Below are positions 1 through 8,269 of a DNA stretch of 64,000 bases, piece by piece. Made by a program: the position numbers and the translations under genes. This stretch comes from Sulfurospirillum arsenophilum NBRC 109478 (GTDB taxonomy: Bacteria; Campylobacterota; Campylobacteria; Campylobacterales; Sulfurospirillaceae), in the NCBI RefSeq assembly GCF_000813345.1, contig NZ_BBQF01000002.1:576001-640000 (forward strand). The letters are read 5' to 3'. The notes beneath the pieces are model-generated. The model was not told the DNA's origin and ran no database searches. It saw only the letters and a program-made list of their open reading frames with translations. Positions within the stretch are counted from its first letter, which is position 1, and every line of letters begins with the position of its first letter.

Positions 1-1134
1 CGCCATATGATAATAAACTATTAAAAATCCAACAATAAGAATAAATCCAGAGATTAAAGCAATAGAACTTGCTTGAATACTATCTGCACCTAAAGATGGT
101 CCCACACTTCGTTTTTCAAGGAGTGTAACGGGGGCTAAAAGAGCACCACTACGAAGTGCAATAGCCACATCGTGCGCCTCTTTAACACTAAAGCCACCGC
201 TAATCTGACCACTTCCTCCACCAATTCGTTCACGAATAACAGGATCAGAATAGACTTTATTATCTAAAACAATTGCTAAACGATTGCCAATATTATTGGC
301 TGTGAAATCACCAAAAATTTTTGCACCCTCAGAGTTAAGGGTAAAGTTAATCACAGGTTGATGCATGTCACTAAAAGCTACTTTGGCATCGGTAAGCATG
401 CTGCCATCGATGATAGGAATCTCTTTGAGAATATGGCGAATATTATCGCCTCTTGCATCACTTAAAATAACATCACCGTATTGAGCTGCCTCTGTAGGAC
501 TCATACTATTCGCACGATCACGTTTTTTTTCATCAACGGCCATCAGTTGCAAATGTGCTGCTTTTGCGATCAACTCACGAGCACGTTGCTCATCTTCCGC
601 TGTTTTAATACCTGGAAGTTCGACCAAAATTTTATCACTTCCTTGTTTTGCAACATTGGGTTCCGCTAAACCAAATTGATCCAAACGATTACGAATTGTC
701 TCAACAGCTTGAGAAATAGCATACTCTTTAATAATTGTTTTTTCTTGATCTGTTAGGTTTAAAGAGTAACGTAAAGCTTCTTTTTGAACGTGCAAGCCAC
801 TGACAGTTTTAAGCATTTCATCAATTTTTTTCTCTTCATCTTTGTCAAGAAGTGTGAAAGAGAGCACCTCTTCATCAAGACGAAAATCATCAATAATAAT
901 GTCATTACTTTGCGCAAAAAACTTGATACTGGAAGCAATAGATTTAACTTTTGATTTGATAGCTTCTTCCGTTTTTACACCTAAAAGCATATGAAGACCG
1001 CCTTGAAGATCAAGACCCAAAGCAATTTTAGCCCCTTTTTCACTTTGCAAAAAAGTAGGCATTGACATGCCTACTCCAAAGATAATTGCAATGAGAAAAA
1101 TGACTAAACGGTAATTGAATTTACCACTAGGCAT
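1..1134 (-). CDS. secD: Protein translocase subunit SecD, N-terminal part (runs off window)
   Basis: SecD is the inner-membrane, proton-driven accessory of the SecYEG translocase and works with SecF. The 378 codons visible here read uninterrupted from an ATG at 1134 to the window edge. They show an N-terminal membrane segment (about residues 7-28), the DLQGGLHML motif just after it, the conserved IRNRLDQFG stretch in the periplasmic domain, and the SLGADSIQ segment leading into the second membrane helix. The C-terminal membrane domain lies outside the window. The start overlaps the yajC stop by 8 bp (yajC-secD order), so the two are translationally coupled. Confidence 0.95.
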   Translation of the reverse strand, partial: MPSGKFNYRLVIFLIAIIFGVGMSMPTFLQSEKGAKIALGLDLQGGLHMLLGVKTEEAIKSKVKSIASSIKFFAQSNDIIIDDFRLDEEVLSFTLLDKDEEKKIDEMLKTVSGLHVQKEALRYSLNLTDQEKTIIKEYAISQAVETIRNRLDQFGLAEPNVAKQGSDKILVELPGIKTAEDEQRARELIAKAAHLQLMAVDEKKRDRANSMSPTEAAQYGDVILSDARGDNIRHILKEIPIIDGSMLTDAKVAFSDMHQPVINFTLNSEGAKIFGDFTANNIGNRLAIVLDNKVYSDPVIRERIGGGSGQISGGFSVKEAHDVAIALRSGALLAPVTLLEKRSVGPSLGADSIQASSIALISGFILIVGFLIVYYHMA

Positions 1135-1402
1135 CGATTTTCTTTGCAATATATTCTCTTGAAATCTTCACCATGACGCCTTCATCATTAAGCTTAACTT
1201 TGATAGAATCTTCTTCAGGTTTCACGACTTCACAGATTAAACCACCACTGGTAATAACTTTATCACCTTTTTGAAGTGCTTCAAGCATTTCTTTGTGTTT
1301 TTTCACCTGTTTTTGTTGCGGCCTAATCACAAGAAAATAAAAAATTGCGAAAAGAACAACGAGTGGAAGTAAAGAAGAGAGTAAACTTGCAGAACCTTGC
1401 AT
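1127..1402 (-). CDS. yajC: Preprotein translocase accessory subunit YajC
   Basis: Small single-pass inner-membrane protein that associates with SecDF in the Sec holo-translocon. The 91-residue product has one hydrophobic helix (about residues 7-24) followed by the family hallmark RPQQKQVKKHKEML and a small cytosolic domain containing GDKVITSGG. The ATG at 1402 is preceded by an AAAGGA ribosome binding site. It is the first gene of a yajC-secD unit. Its start lies only about 11 bp from the likely start of the divergent lnt gene, so promoters of the two must lie inside each other's coding DNA. Confidence 0.95.
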   Translation of the reverse strand: MQGSASLLSSLLPLVVLFAIFYFLVIRPQQKQVKKHKEMLEALQKGDKVITSGGLICEVVKPEEDSIKVKLNDEGVMVKISREYIAKKIDA

Positions 1403-1413
1403 GGAAATCCTTT

Positions 1414-2646
1414 GTGAAAAAAAATTTAGAGATATATTTTACCCGCATTTATATAATAAAAGCCTTTGTTATCGCCTTACTCCTTTCTGCTTTTATTTAC
1501 CTAAGCTATTTTGAGATCACCTTGCGTCCTCTCAATTCTCTTTTAGCAATCGCTGGTTTTTACCTTCTTTTGGGCGAAAATCGCATCGTCTGGTTTTGGA
1601 GTGGCCTTTTTATTGGACTTATGTGGTTTTACTGGATTAGCTTTAGTTTTGTCTATTATGATTTGAGCTTTCTTATTCCTCTCATTATTTTTGGTGTTGC
1701 TTTCGTTTATGGCATTCTTTTTTGGCTGATTGGACGATTGGGAAGTTCCATTTATGTGCAACTACCACTGCTTTTTAGTGTCAGTTTTATTGATCCTTTT
1801 GGCTTTAATTGGTTAAAACTTGAAGTTATCCTTATTGATACCTATTTTTCAACCACACACCTTGCCTTTGGACTCTTTTTAAGTGGTATTACCCTTTTAA
1901 AAGCACTTCCAAAATGGTTTAAAACGCTAGCGCTTATCCCACTTCTTGGAGCTCTTTACCAAACAACACCCAATGTAACTCTTCCTAAAATGGATGTTGC
2001 GATACCTACGATGCATATTCCACAATCCCAACGTTGGGATACTGCGTATCAACAAAAAGCGATCGATCTTAATTTCGCATTGATTGAACAAGCCATTGCT
2101 CAAAACAAAGAGCTGATTATTTTTCCAGAAAGTGCATTTCCACTCTACTTAAACCGTGCTCCTCGTTTGATTGAAGCACTAAAAAATTACTCTGAGCGGA
2201 TTACGATTGTGACGGGATCATTGACGTATGAAGAAAATGAAGGTTTTTACAACTCTTCGTATCTTTTCAAAAAGGGAGAAATGCAAATTGCTCACAAGAT
2301 TGTTCTTGTGCCTTTTGGTGAAGAGGTACCTTTCCCTGCATTTATTGTTGAAATTATCAATAAACTCTTTTTCGATGGGGCAAAAGATTATCAAAAAGCA
2401 AAAGAGCCACACGATTTTGTGATAGAGGGGATTCCATTTAGAAGTGCCATTTGCTATGAAGGAACAAACGATAAACTGTTTGCGGGAAACCCTAAACAGA
2501 TGATTGTCATTAGCAACAACGCATGGTTTAGCCCGTCAACGGAACAGACCTTACAATATTTACTGCTGCGTTACTACGCGAAAAAATATCAAACGGTGAT
2601 TTATCATAGTGCCAATAGTGGCAAAAGTGGCGTTATACTGCCTTAA
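1414..2646 (+). CDS. lnt: Apolipoprotein N-acyltransferase
   Basis: Transfers the third acyl chain to the N-terminal cysteine of outer-membrane-destined lipoproteins, in the inner membrane. The N-terminal half is strongly hydrophobic (several membrane helices). The C-terminal half is a nitrilase-fold domain with the expected Glu-Lys-Cys triad visible: Glu239 in FPESAF, Lys295 in AHKIVLVPFGEEVPFP and Cys347 in RSAICYEG (numbered from the GTG at 1414). The open frame extends to 1345, but that stretch is antisense to yajC and looks non-coding. GTG at 1414, with GGA eight bases upstream, gives 410 residues. ATG 1345, GTG 1363 and TTG 1387 are possible alternative starts. It is somewhat shorter than enterobacterial Lnt, as I expect for Campylobacterota. 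Confidence 0.88.
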   Translation: MKKNLEIYFTRIYIIKAFVIALLLSAFIYLSYFEITLRPLNSLLAIAGFYLLLGENRIVWFWSGLFIGLMWFYWISFSFVYYDLSFLIPLIIFGVAFVYGILFWLIGRLGSSIYVQLPLLFSVSFIDPFGFNWLKLEVILIDTYFSTTHLAFGLFLSGITLLKALPKWFKTLALIPLLGALYQTTPNVTLPKMDVAIPTMHIPQSQRWDTAYQQKAIDLNFALIEQAIAQNKELIIFPESAFPLYLNRAPRLIEALKNYSERITIVTGSLTYEENEGFYNSSYLFKKGEMQIAHKIVLVPFGEEVPFPAFIVEIINKLFFDGAKDYQKAKEPHDFVIEGIPFRSAICYEGTNDKLFAGNPKQMIVISNNAWFSPSTEQTLQYLLLRYYAKKYQTVIYHSANSGKSGVILP

Positions 2647-2672
2647 AGGCACCCATGCGTGAGTGCCTTTAA
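2643..2672. terminator. Hairpin between convergent lnt and metK
   Basis: A perfect 10-bp inverted repeat, TTAAAGGCAC and GTGCCTTTAA, separated by 10 bases, starts at the lnt stop codon and lies just beyond the metK stop. No long T-run follows on either strand, so termination strength is uncertain. Its place between two convergent genes suggests a bidirectional terminator. Confidence 0.6.
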
Positions 2673-2676
2673 AAGC

Positions 2677-2688
2677 TTTACATGTAAA
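2677..2688. repeat. TTTACATGTAAA palindrome, intergenic copy
   Basis: Exact 12/12 copy directly after the metK stop codon, next to the lnt/metK hairpin. Member of the dispersed palindrome family described in the findings. Confidence 0.95.
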
Positions 2689-3903
2689 CTATTTTTTAAG
2701 TGCTTTAAAGATCTCTAAGCTATCCAATTTTTCCCAAGGATAGTCACTCTGCCCTACTTGTCCACGTGCTGCAACATCTGCGTATAAGAACGTTTCACTG
2801 CTTGGTTTATCCAAACTAAATTTTTCAGTAATCCAACGAGGTGTCAAACTAAACGTTTCAAGAACAAAGCTTGAGAGTTCATCATCACTGATACTGGTAT
2901 AGGTTCCAGAGGTATCAACAGCAATGGAGACAGGTTTTGCCACACCAATGGCGTAAGAGAGTTGAACAGAACATTTTTTAGCAAGACCTGCTGCTACAAT
3001 ATGTTTTGCAATCCAACGTGCCGCATAAAGACCACTACGATCTACTTTGGTATAGTCTTTACTGGATTGTGCGCCACCACCGATAGGTGAATAACCACCA
3101 AAACTATCAACGATGAGTTTACGACCTGTTAACCCTGAATCGTGAAGTGAACTGTGGTTAACATAACGACCTGTTGGGTTAATATGAATAATGGTGTCAT
3201 TTGGATCATACAGATCTGTTGGAAGGCCTGTATCATCAATAAGACCCTTAATCAAAGCTCTTACTTCTTCGATTGGCATCGTTTCTGTCGATGGCGCAGA
3301 AACAACAATCGTATGAATTTTTTGAGGCTTGCACTCTTCAAAATTTTGTTTGCTACCATAATCAACCGTGACTTGTGTTTTAATATCAACACCCAATTTA
3401 TGGTTGTGTTTCAGTGCATAATTGTAAACTTTATCGCATAACATTCTTGCGTACGTGATAGCCGCTGGCATAAAATCAGCCGTTTCAGATGAGGCAAAAC
3501 CAAACATAATGCCCTGATCGCCTGCACCAATTTCACCACTTTCTTGATCGACACCTTGATTGATATCGCTACTTTGTTGATTGAGAAGGACTTGCACTTT
3601 GACTTCATCAGGATAGAGACATTGCTCTTTAGTGAAAGCTGACTTACCATCGTAACCGATTTTAATGAGGGCGTCTTTTACGATTTTTTCATAATCAGAA
3701 AAAGAGAGGATACTCTTCGTATTGACCTCGCCACCGATGATAACATGCTTACCTGCAACAAAAACTTCACTGGCTACGCGTGAGTTTTTATCGGCAATAA
3801 TGAGCGCATCAACAATACTATCTGCAATGATATCGGCACATTTGTCAGGGTGACCTGGGCTTACCACTTCAGAGGTAAAAAGGTAGTGTTTTGTGTGTTC
3901 CAT
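2689..3903 (-). CDS. metK: S-adenosylmethionine synthase
   Basis: Makes S-adenosylmethionine from methionine and ATP in the cytosol. The 404-residue product has the family motifs GHPDKCADIIADSIVDA near the N-terminus, GAGDQGIMFG (the ATP-binding hexapeptide region) and GGGAQSSKDYTKVDRSG in the C-terminal half, and is close to the usual 385-400 residue length. The ATG at 3903 follows a GGAAAACAAAA stretch that could serve as ribosome binding site. The upstream region carries four copies of GGAAAACA in a 15-32-15 bp spacing (see findings). Convergent with lnt. Confidence 0.97.
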   Translation of the reverse strand: MEHTKHYLFTSEVVSPGHPDKCADIIADSIVDALIIADKNSRVASEVFVAGKHVIIGGEVNTKSILSFSDYEKIVKDALIKIGYDGKSAFTKEQCLYPDEVKVQVLLNQQSSDINQGVDQESGEIGAGDQGIMFGFASSETADFMPAAITYARMLCDKVYNYALKHNHKLGVDIKTQVTVDYGSKQNFEECKPQKIHTIVVSAPSTETMPIEEVRALIKGLIDDTGLPTDLYDPNDTIIHINPTGRYVNHSSLHDSGLTGRKLIVDSFGGYSPIGGGAQSSKDYTKVDRSGLYAARWIAKHIVAAGLAKKCSVQLSYAIGVAKPVSIAVDTSGTYTSISDDELSSFVLETFSLTPRWITEKFSLDKPSSETFLYADVAARGQVGQSDYPWEKLDSLEIFKALKK

Positions 3904-3906
3904 TTT

Positions 3907-3976
3907 TGTTTTCCATTTCTTTGTTTTCCAGCAAAAAGCCTAAACCTCTGCATTGTTTTCCATCCTTTTGTTTTCC
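3907..3976 (-). repeat. Four GGAAAACA repeats in the metK leader
   Basis: On the minus strand the octamer GGAAAACA occurs four times upstream of metK (plus-strand starts 3907, 3922, 3954 and 3969), with spacings of 15, 32 and 15 bp. The copy nearest metK probably doubles as its ribosome binding site. A 30-codon open frame starting at the ATG at 3953 overlaps the metK start in another frame (ends 3861). The rest of the 206-bp gap up to 4109 holds a 15-bp AGAGTAT/ATACTCT near-palindrome, seen at 4054-4068, and otherwise nothing I recognise. Confidence 0.5.
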
Positions 3977-4109
3977 GTTTATGGTTTCAAGAAGAGACGA
4001 AACATAAAATAAAATTAAAAGTTTGAATAAGAGCTCCTATGAGCCCACCGCTTATTAAGAAGAGTATAATACTCTCTTTATTCTAAAAATTTCTTTGGTC
4101 ATTGTGCTA

Positions 4110-5003
4110 CTACGAAATGATAAGATTCCATACACCAATACTGACAAATGAAAAGAGAATACCTAAAGCAAGGGCATTAATCAACAAATCTCGATTCAGC
4201 CCTCCCCTAATTCCAAAAACAACCGCCATCGTCATCGGAGGCATTGCTGTTTCTAAAAAAGTGACCCTAACCCATTCGGCTTTTAAATCGGCAAAGAAAT
4301 AAAATCCTATAAGCATCAAAAGTGGAGCAATTACCATTTTAAGGCTGAGTGCAACCATATTCTCCTTGAAGTAAAGCGATAAAGTACGAAACTCCAACTT
4401 CATACCTACAATAGCAGTAACCAAAGGAATCAGTGTAGCTTGAAACTTATCAAGAATTGTTTCAATGAGTGGAGGAAATTCTGTCCCTTGAAAATAGATT
4501 GCAACAACAATAGCAAGAAGCGGCGGTGAAAAAACCATCTGTTTTGCCACATCACGCACACGTTGTTCTTGTCCTCCACCCCATGCAATGAGCGCTATAC
4601 CAAACGTCATCAAGGCAATAAACGTACCAATTTGATCGTACACGAGAGCATAACTGACAGCATGCAGAGAGTAAAAAGATTCGATGTAGGAAAAGCCAAC
4701 AAAACCTGTATTGCCAAAACCGACAATGACCATCATCGTGACGAGATTTTTTCGATCCATTTTCATAATGCGACCAGCAAAATAACCCAAAGACAAAGAG
4801 AGTGCCATCGTTATGTAGGCAATGAGAATAATGGAGAAAACTTCATGACTAAACGTCATATGCCGTATTTTAGAAAGGGCAAGTGCAGGGAGTGAAAAGT
4901 AGATCACAAACTCGGTTAAAGCCTCTGAAATATCGTGTTTGATTTTTTTAAAAAGATACCCTAAGGCAACAAAAATAAAGACGGGAGCAACATTTTCAAT
5001 CAT
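4110..5003 (-). CDS. AEC family transporter (auxin efflux carrier-like permease)
   Basis: Inner-membrane permease of the AEC family, whose bacterial members include malonate and other organic-acid carriers. The substrate here cannot be read from the sequence. The 297 residues form about ten hydrophobic segments in the two five-helix halves typical of the family. Near the N-terminus is VFIFVALGYLFKK, with the FSLPALALSKI stretch of helix 2 behind it; the region around GNTGFVGFS matches the family's conserved helix break. It sits alone between aat and metK on the same strand, with a TTTACATGTAAA palindrome upstream. Confidence 0.85.
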   Translation of the reverse strand: MIENVAPVFIFVALGYLFKKIKHDISEALTEFVIYFSLPALALSKIRHMTFSHEVFSIILIAYITMALSLSLGYFAGRIMKMDRKNLVTMMVIVGFGNTGFVGFSYIESFYSLHAVSYALVYDQIGTFIALMTFGIALIAWGGGQEQRVRDVAKQMVFSPPLLAIVVAIYFQGTEFPPLIETILDKFQATLIPLVTAIVGMKLEFRTLSLYFKENMVALSLKMVIAPLLMLIGFYFFADLKAEWVRVTFLETAMPPMTMAVVFGIRGGLNRDLLINALALGILFSFVSIGVWNLIIS

Positions 5004-5015
5004 TCTAAACTTCTT

Positions 5016-5027
5016 TTACATGTAAAG
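5016..5027. repeat. TTTACATGTAAA palindrome, intergenic copy
   Basis: Exact copy in the 40-bp gap between aat and the AEC permease. Confidence 0.95.
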
Positions 5028-5043
5028 GCAAAAAGGCGCAAAA

Positions 5044-5724
5044 TCACCACGGCTTTGTCGTGGAATTTTCTAAAGCGTTTTCTAACATACCTAAAAATTT
5101 CTCGCGTTCTATGACACACGCACCTAAGGATTGGAGATGATCGGTTGGAAGCTGACAGTCTATAAAATCACCCCCTAAACCTTTCACTTTCTCACACAAC
5201 CCTACTAAAGCGGCTTTTGAAGCATCACTCTTTGTTGAAAACATCGACTCACCACAAAATACGCCTCCAAGATAAAGTCCATACAAACCTCCGACCAATT
5301 TTTCTTCGGCATAACACTCCACCGAATGGGCAAAACCCTTTACATGTAAATCACAAAATGCAGAGATTAAATCTTCGCTAATCCAACTTTTTTGCCCTTT
5401 TGCAAGTCTGGTTTCTAAACACAAACGCATCACTTTCTCAAAGCAGGTGTCATAGCGTATCTGAAAGTGTTTCATACTTTTGGCTAAACTTTTGGAGATT
5501 TTGATGTTTGAAGGGAGAAGAACAAGCCTAGGATCGGGCGACCACCAAAGAATCGGATCACCCTCATTAAACCATGGGAAAATGCCTTGAACATAGGCCC
5601 GAAGCAATCTCTCTGGTTTAAGATCGCCTCCCCATGCTAAAAGCCCCTCAGTACTGGCATCTGTAGGATCAGGAAACGTATAATCGTTTGGATGCAACTG
5701 AGGGATGAGTACCTTAGTTGCCAC
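5044..5724 (-). CDS. aat: Leucyl/phenylalanyl-tRNA--protein transferase
   Basis: Adds Leu or Phe from aminoacyl-tRNA to proteins starting with Lys or Arg, creating N-degrons for ClpS-ClpAP. The product contains the family core: GLLAWGGDL, the Y.QGIFPWF..GDPILWWSPDPR block, and GGLYG...GVFCGESMFS..SDASKAAL, ending with DCQLPTDHLQSLGA. The open frame reaches 5844, but that part is read inside clpA and resembles no Aat. I choose the GTG at 5724, which overlaps the clpA stop and gives 226 residues, the normal length; the TTG at 5736 is an alternative. Last gene of the uvrD-to-aat operon, directly after clpA, whose substrates it makes. Confidence 0.92.
   Translation of the reverse strand: MATKVLIPQLHPNDYTFPDPTDASTEGLLAWGGDLKPERLLRAYVQGIFPWFNEGDPILWWSPDPRLVLLPSNIKISKSLAKSMKHFQIRYDTCFEKVMRLCLETRLAKGQKSWISEDLISAFCDLHVKGFAHSVECYAEEKLVGGLYGLYLGGVFCGESMFSTKSDASKAALVGLCEKVKGLGGDFIDCQLPTDHLQSLGACVIEREKFLGMLENALENSTTKPW
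5339..5350. repeat. TTTACATGTAAA palindrome inside aat
   Basis: Exact copy, read as Leu-His-Val-Lys in Aat. Confidence 0.95.
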
Positions 5725-7912
5725 CGCTGTATTCAAAGACCAATTTTTTAGACTTAAAGTCAATTTTACAAACACCACCATTTTTGAGCTTACCAAAGAG
5801 TACTTCTTCGGAAAGAGGTGTTTTGATCTGCTCTTGAATGACACGACGCATCACACGAGCACCCATCTCTTTGCTGTAACCCTCACTTGCAAGGTATTTT
5901 TTAGCAGCTAAACTTGCTACGATCTCTACTTTTTTATCTTTGAGTTGCTCGGTGAGTTCACCTAAAAGCTTCTCGACAACATTGATCATCACAGACTCTG
6001 AAAGCGGAGCAAAATGGATGACTTCGTCCAAGCGGTTTCTAAACTCAGGCGAGAAGAACTCTTTAATCGCGTGATCCGTTCGGCTGTTTTCACTCTTTGT
6101 AAAGCCCATTGTTGGAGCTTCTTTTGTTCCAAGATTGGACGTCATGATGATAATAACATTGCGAAAATCAATCTTCGTTCCATTGTTATCAGTCAAGGTC
6201 GCACTGTCGAAAATTTGAAGCAAGATATTCAGCATATCAGGATGCGCTTTTTCAATCTCATCGAGCAATAACACGGTATAAGGATGCTTTTTGATCGCTT
6301 CACTCAGTTGTCCACCCTCATCGTACCCCACATAACCAGGAGGCGCACCGATCAGACGACTGACAGTATGTTTTTCCATATATTCGCTCATATCGTAACG
6401 CTCAAAATGCACACCAAGCTCAAAGGCAAGCTGTTTAGCCACTTCGGTTTTACCCACCCCTGTAGGTCCTGCAAACAAGAAAGAACCAATCGGCGAGGTT
6501 GGGTTACCAAGTCCAGCGCGACTTCGTTTAATCGCTTTAGCCAATGCCTCGATCGCGGCATCTTGTCCAAAAATTTTGGATTTAAGGTGCATTTCTAACT
6601 CTTGCATGACAGCACCCTCATCCTTAGTGACACTACGACTTGGAATGTTCGCAATTTTTGCAAGAACCGCTTCAAGATCGCTCATCTCGACTACTTTTTT
6701 ACGCTTTTTAGCGAGGTGAAACGACGCACCCACTTCATCGATGAGATCAATTGCAGAATCGGGTAAAAATTTGTCGCTAATGTATTTTTTGGCAAGCTCC
6801 ACTGAAGCTCTTATGACTTCATTAGGGTACTTCACGCCATGATGTTTTTCATAACTTCCTTTAAGTCCTTTGAGGATCAAAAAGGAGTCTTCAATGCTTG
6901 GCTCTAACACATCAATCTTGGCAAAACGACGGCTCAGTGCTTTGTCTTTATCGAAGAAATTACGAAACTCGCCATAAGTGGTAGCACCAATGCAGCGAAT
7001 TTTTCCAGAAGCAAGTGCTGGTTTTAAAAGATTTGAAAGATCCATAGACCCACCACTCGTTGCACCGGCTCCTACGATGGTATGAATTTCATCAATAAAT
7101 AAAATAGCCCCTTTTTTCTCTTCCAATTCTGTAAGAATTTCTTTGAGACGTTTTTCAAAATCACCACGGTATTTGGTACCTGAAAGCAGCGCGCCCATAT
7201 CAAGCGCATACACAGGTGTATTTTTTAAGATTTCAGGAACTTCCCCTTCGCTAATCTTTTCAGCCAAACCTTCAACAATGGCCGTTTTACCAACACCTGG
7301 TTCGCCTACCAAAAGAGGATTGTTTTTCTTTCTGCGACACAATACTTGCATGACGCGTTTGACCTCATCAGCACGTCCAATGAGTGGATCGATCTGTTTT
7401 TGTTTTGCAAGCGAAATCAAATCAAGCGTATATTTTCCAAGTGCGCTCTCTTTTTGCTCACCAAGACTTTGCTCTTTATTTTGAGGAGCACTGAGCGCGG
7501 TTACTTCTTCAACAACAAGTAGTTTATCCACCCCTTGTTGCAATAAAAGAGCAACACAAAAAGCATTGCTCTCATCCATCATGGCTATTAAAAGATCAAA
7601 CACACTTGCTTCAGATTTGCCCGCACTTTTTACATGTAACATCATCGACTCAACCACACGAGAAAGCGCTACGGTTTCTAGTGGTTCATAACTCTCTTCG
7701 CTTGGAACGACCTGAGGGTTAGCTACAAAGTACTTCTCCATGGAGCGTTGCAAGAAAGTAATGCTGAGTCCACAGTTGATAAGAAGCTCAGCCACATGTT
7801 CATTGCTCAACAAAGCAAAAAAGAGGTGATCAACGGTAATGTATTCATAACGATGCTTCCTAACAAACGCGATGGCATCATTGAAAACGAAATTGAGTTC
7901 TTGACTAACCAT
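5714..7912 (-). CDS. clpA: ATP-dependent Clp protease ATP-binding subunit ClpA
   Basis: Hexameric AAA+ unfoldase that feeds substrates to ClpP. The 732 residues comprise an N-domain (about 1-145), a first ATPase domain with Walker A GEPGVGKT (about 203-210) and Walker B ILFIDEIH, and a second with GPTGVGKT and LLLDEIEKAH. The ClpP-docking loop tripeptide is MGF, in the segment TMGFTKSEN before the SPEFRNRLDE motif, corresponding to IGL in E. coli ClpA; this supports a role with ClpP rather than as a disaggregase like ClpB. Lies 39 bp after clpS and overlaps aat, so adaptor, unfoldase and tagging enzyme are co-transcribed. Confidence 0.97.
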   Translation of the reverse strand: MVSQELNFVFNDAIAFVRKHRYEYITVDHLFFALLSNEHVAELLINCGLSITFLQRSMEKYFVANPQVVPSEESYEPLETVALSRVVESMMLHVKSAGKSEASVFDLLIAMMDESNAFCVALLLQQGVDKLLVVEEVTALSAPQNKEQSLGEQKESALGKYTLDLISLAKQKQIDPLIGRADEVKRVMQVLCRRKKNNPLLVGEPGVGKTAIVEGLAEKISEGEVPEILKNTPVYALDMGALLSGTKYRGDFEKRLKEILTELEEKKGAILFIDEIHTIVGAGATSGGSMDLSNLLKPALASGKIRCIGATTYGEFRNFFDKDKALSRRFAKIDVLEPSIEDSFLILKGLKGSYEKHHGVKYPNEVIRASVELAKKYISDKFLPDSAIDLIDEVGASFHLAKKRKKVVEMSDLEAVLAKIANIPSRSVTKDEGAVMQELEMHLKSKIFGQDAAIEALAKAIKRSRAGLGNPTSPIGSFLFAGPTGVGKTEVAKQLAFELGVHFERYDMSEYMEKHTVSRLIGAPPGYVGYDEGGQLSEAIKKHPYTVLLLDEIEKAHPDMLNILLQIFDSATLTDNNGTKIDFRNVIIIMTSNLGTKEAPTMGFTKSENSRTDHAIKEFFSPEFRNRLDEVIHFAPLSESVMINVVEKLLGELTEQLKDKKVEIVASLAAKKYLASEGYSKEMGARVMRRVIQEQIKTPLSEEVLFGKLKNGGVCKIDFKSKKLVFEYSGGN

Positions 7913-7951
7913 AATCTTCTCCTTTTTTACGTTATAAGCTTAGAAAAAGAG

Positions 7952-8260
7952 TTACTCTTCTTCCATAATGGCACGAAGCGGAAATTGCTCCTCTTTTGCC
8001 ATTTTTCGTACATGCGCCACTTTTGTCTCAGCAATTTCATAGGTATAAACGCCACAGAGCCCTTTACCTTTTTCATGAACACTGAGCATAATTTCGTTTG
8101 CTTTTTCAAAACTATGATGAAAAATCTGCATCAAAACTTTAATGACAAACTCCATACTACTATAATCGTCATTGAGCAACAAAACTTTGTACATTCTGGG
8201 CTCTTTGATCTCGATGGCGTCGATCGTTTCGTTTTGAAACTCCCCTTCTAAGTGGTGCAT
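7952..8260 (-). CDS. clpS: ClpS, ClpA adaptor for N-degron substrates
   Basis: Binds N-terminal Leu, Phe, Tyr or Trp and hands the protein to ClpA. The 102-residue product has the ClpS core YKVLLLNDDYSSMEFVI, with the substrate-pocket Asn-Asp pair and the hydrophobic MEFV region, then the helix holding the H..G.G.CG.YTYEIAE block. Length and domain order are normal. It lies between the thioredoxin-like lipoprotein gene (9 bp away) and clpA (39 bp away) in the same operon. Confidence 0.97.
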   Translation of the reverse strand: MHHLEGEFQNETIDAIEIKEPRMYKVLLLNDDYSSMEFVIKVLMQIFHHSFEKANEIMLSVHEKGKGLCGVYTYEIAETKVAHVRKMAKEEQFPLRAIMEEE

Positions 8261-8269
8261 TTAAAGCCT

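Noticed and set aside
5725..5844. N-terminal extension of aat
   Set aside because: It is translated from clpA coding DNA in another frame and has no Aat likeness. GTG 5724 restores the usual length.
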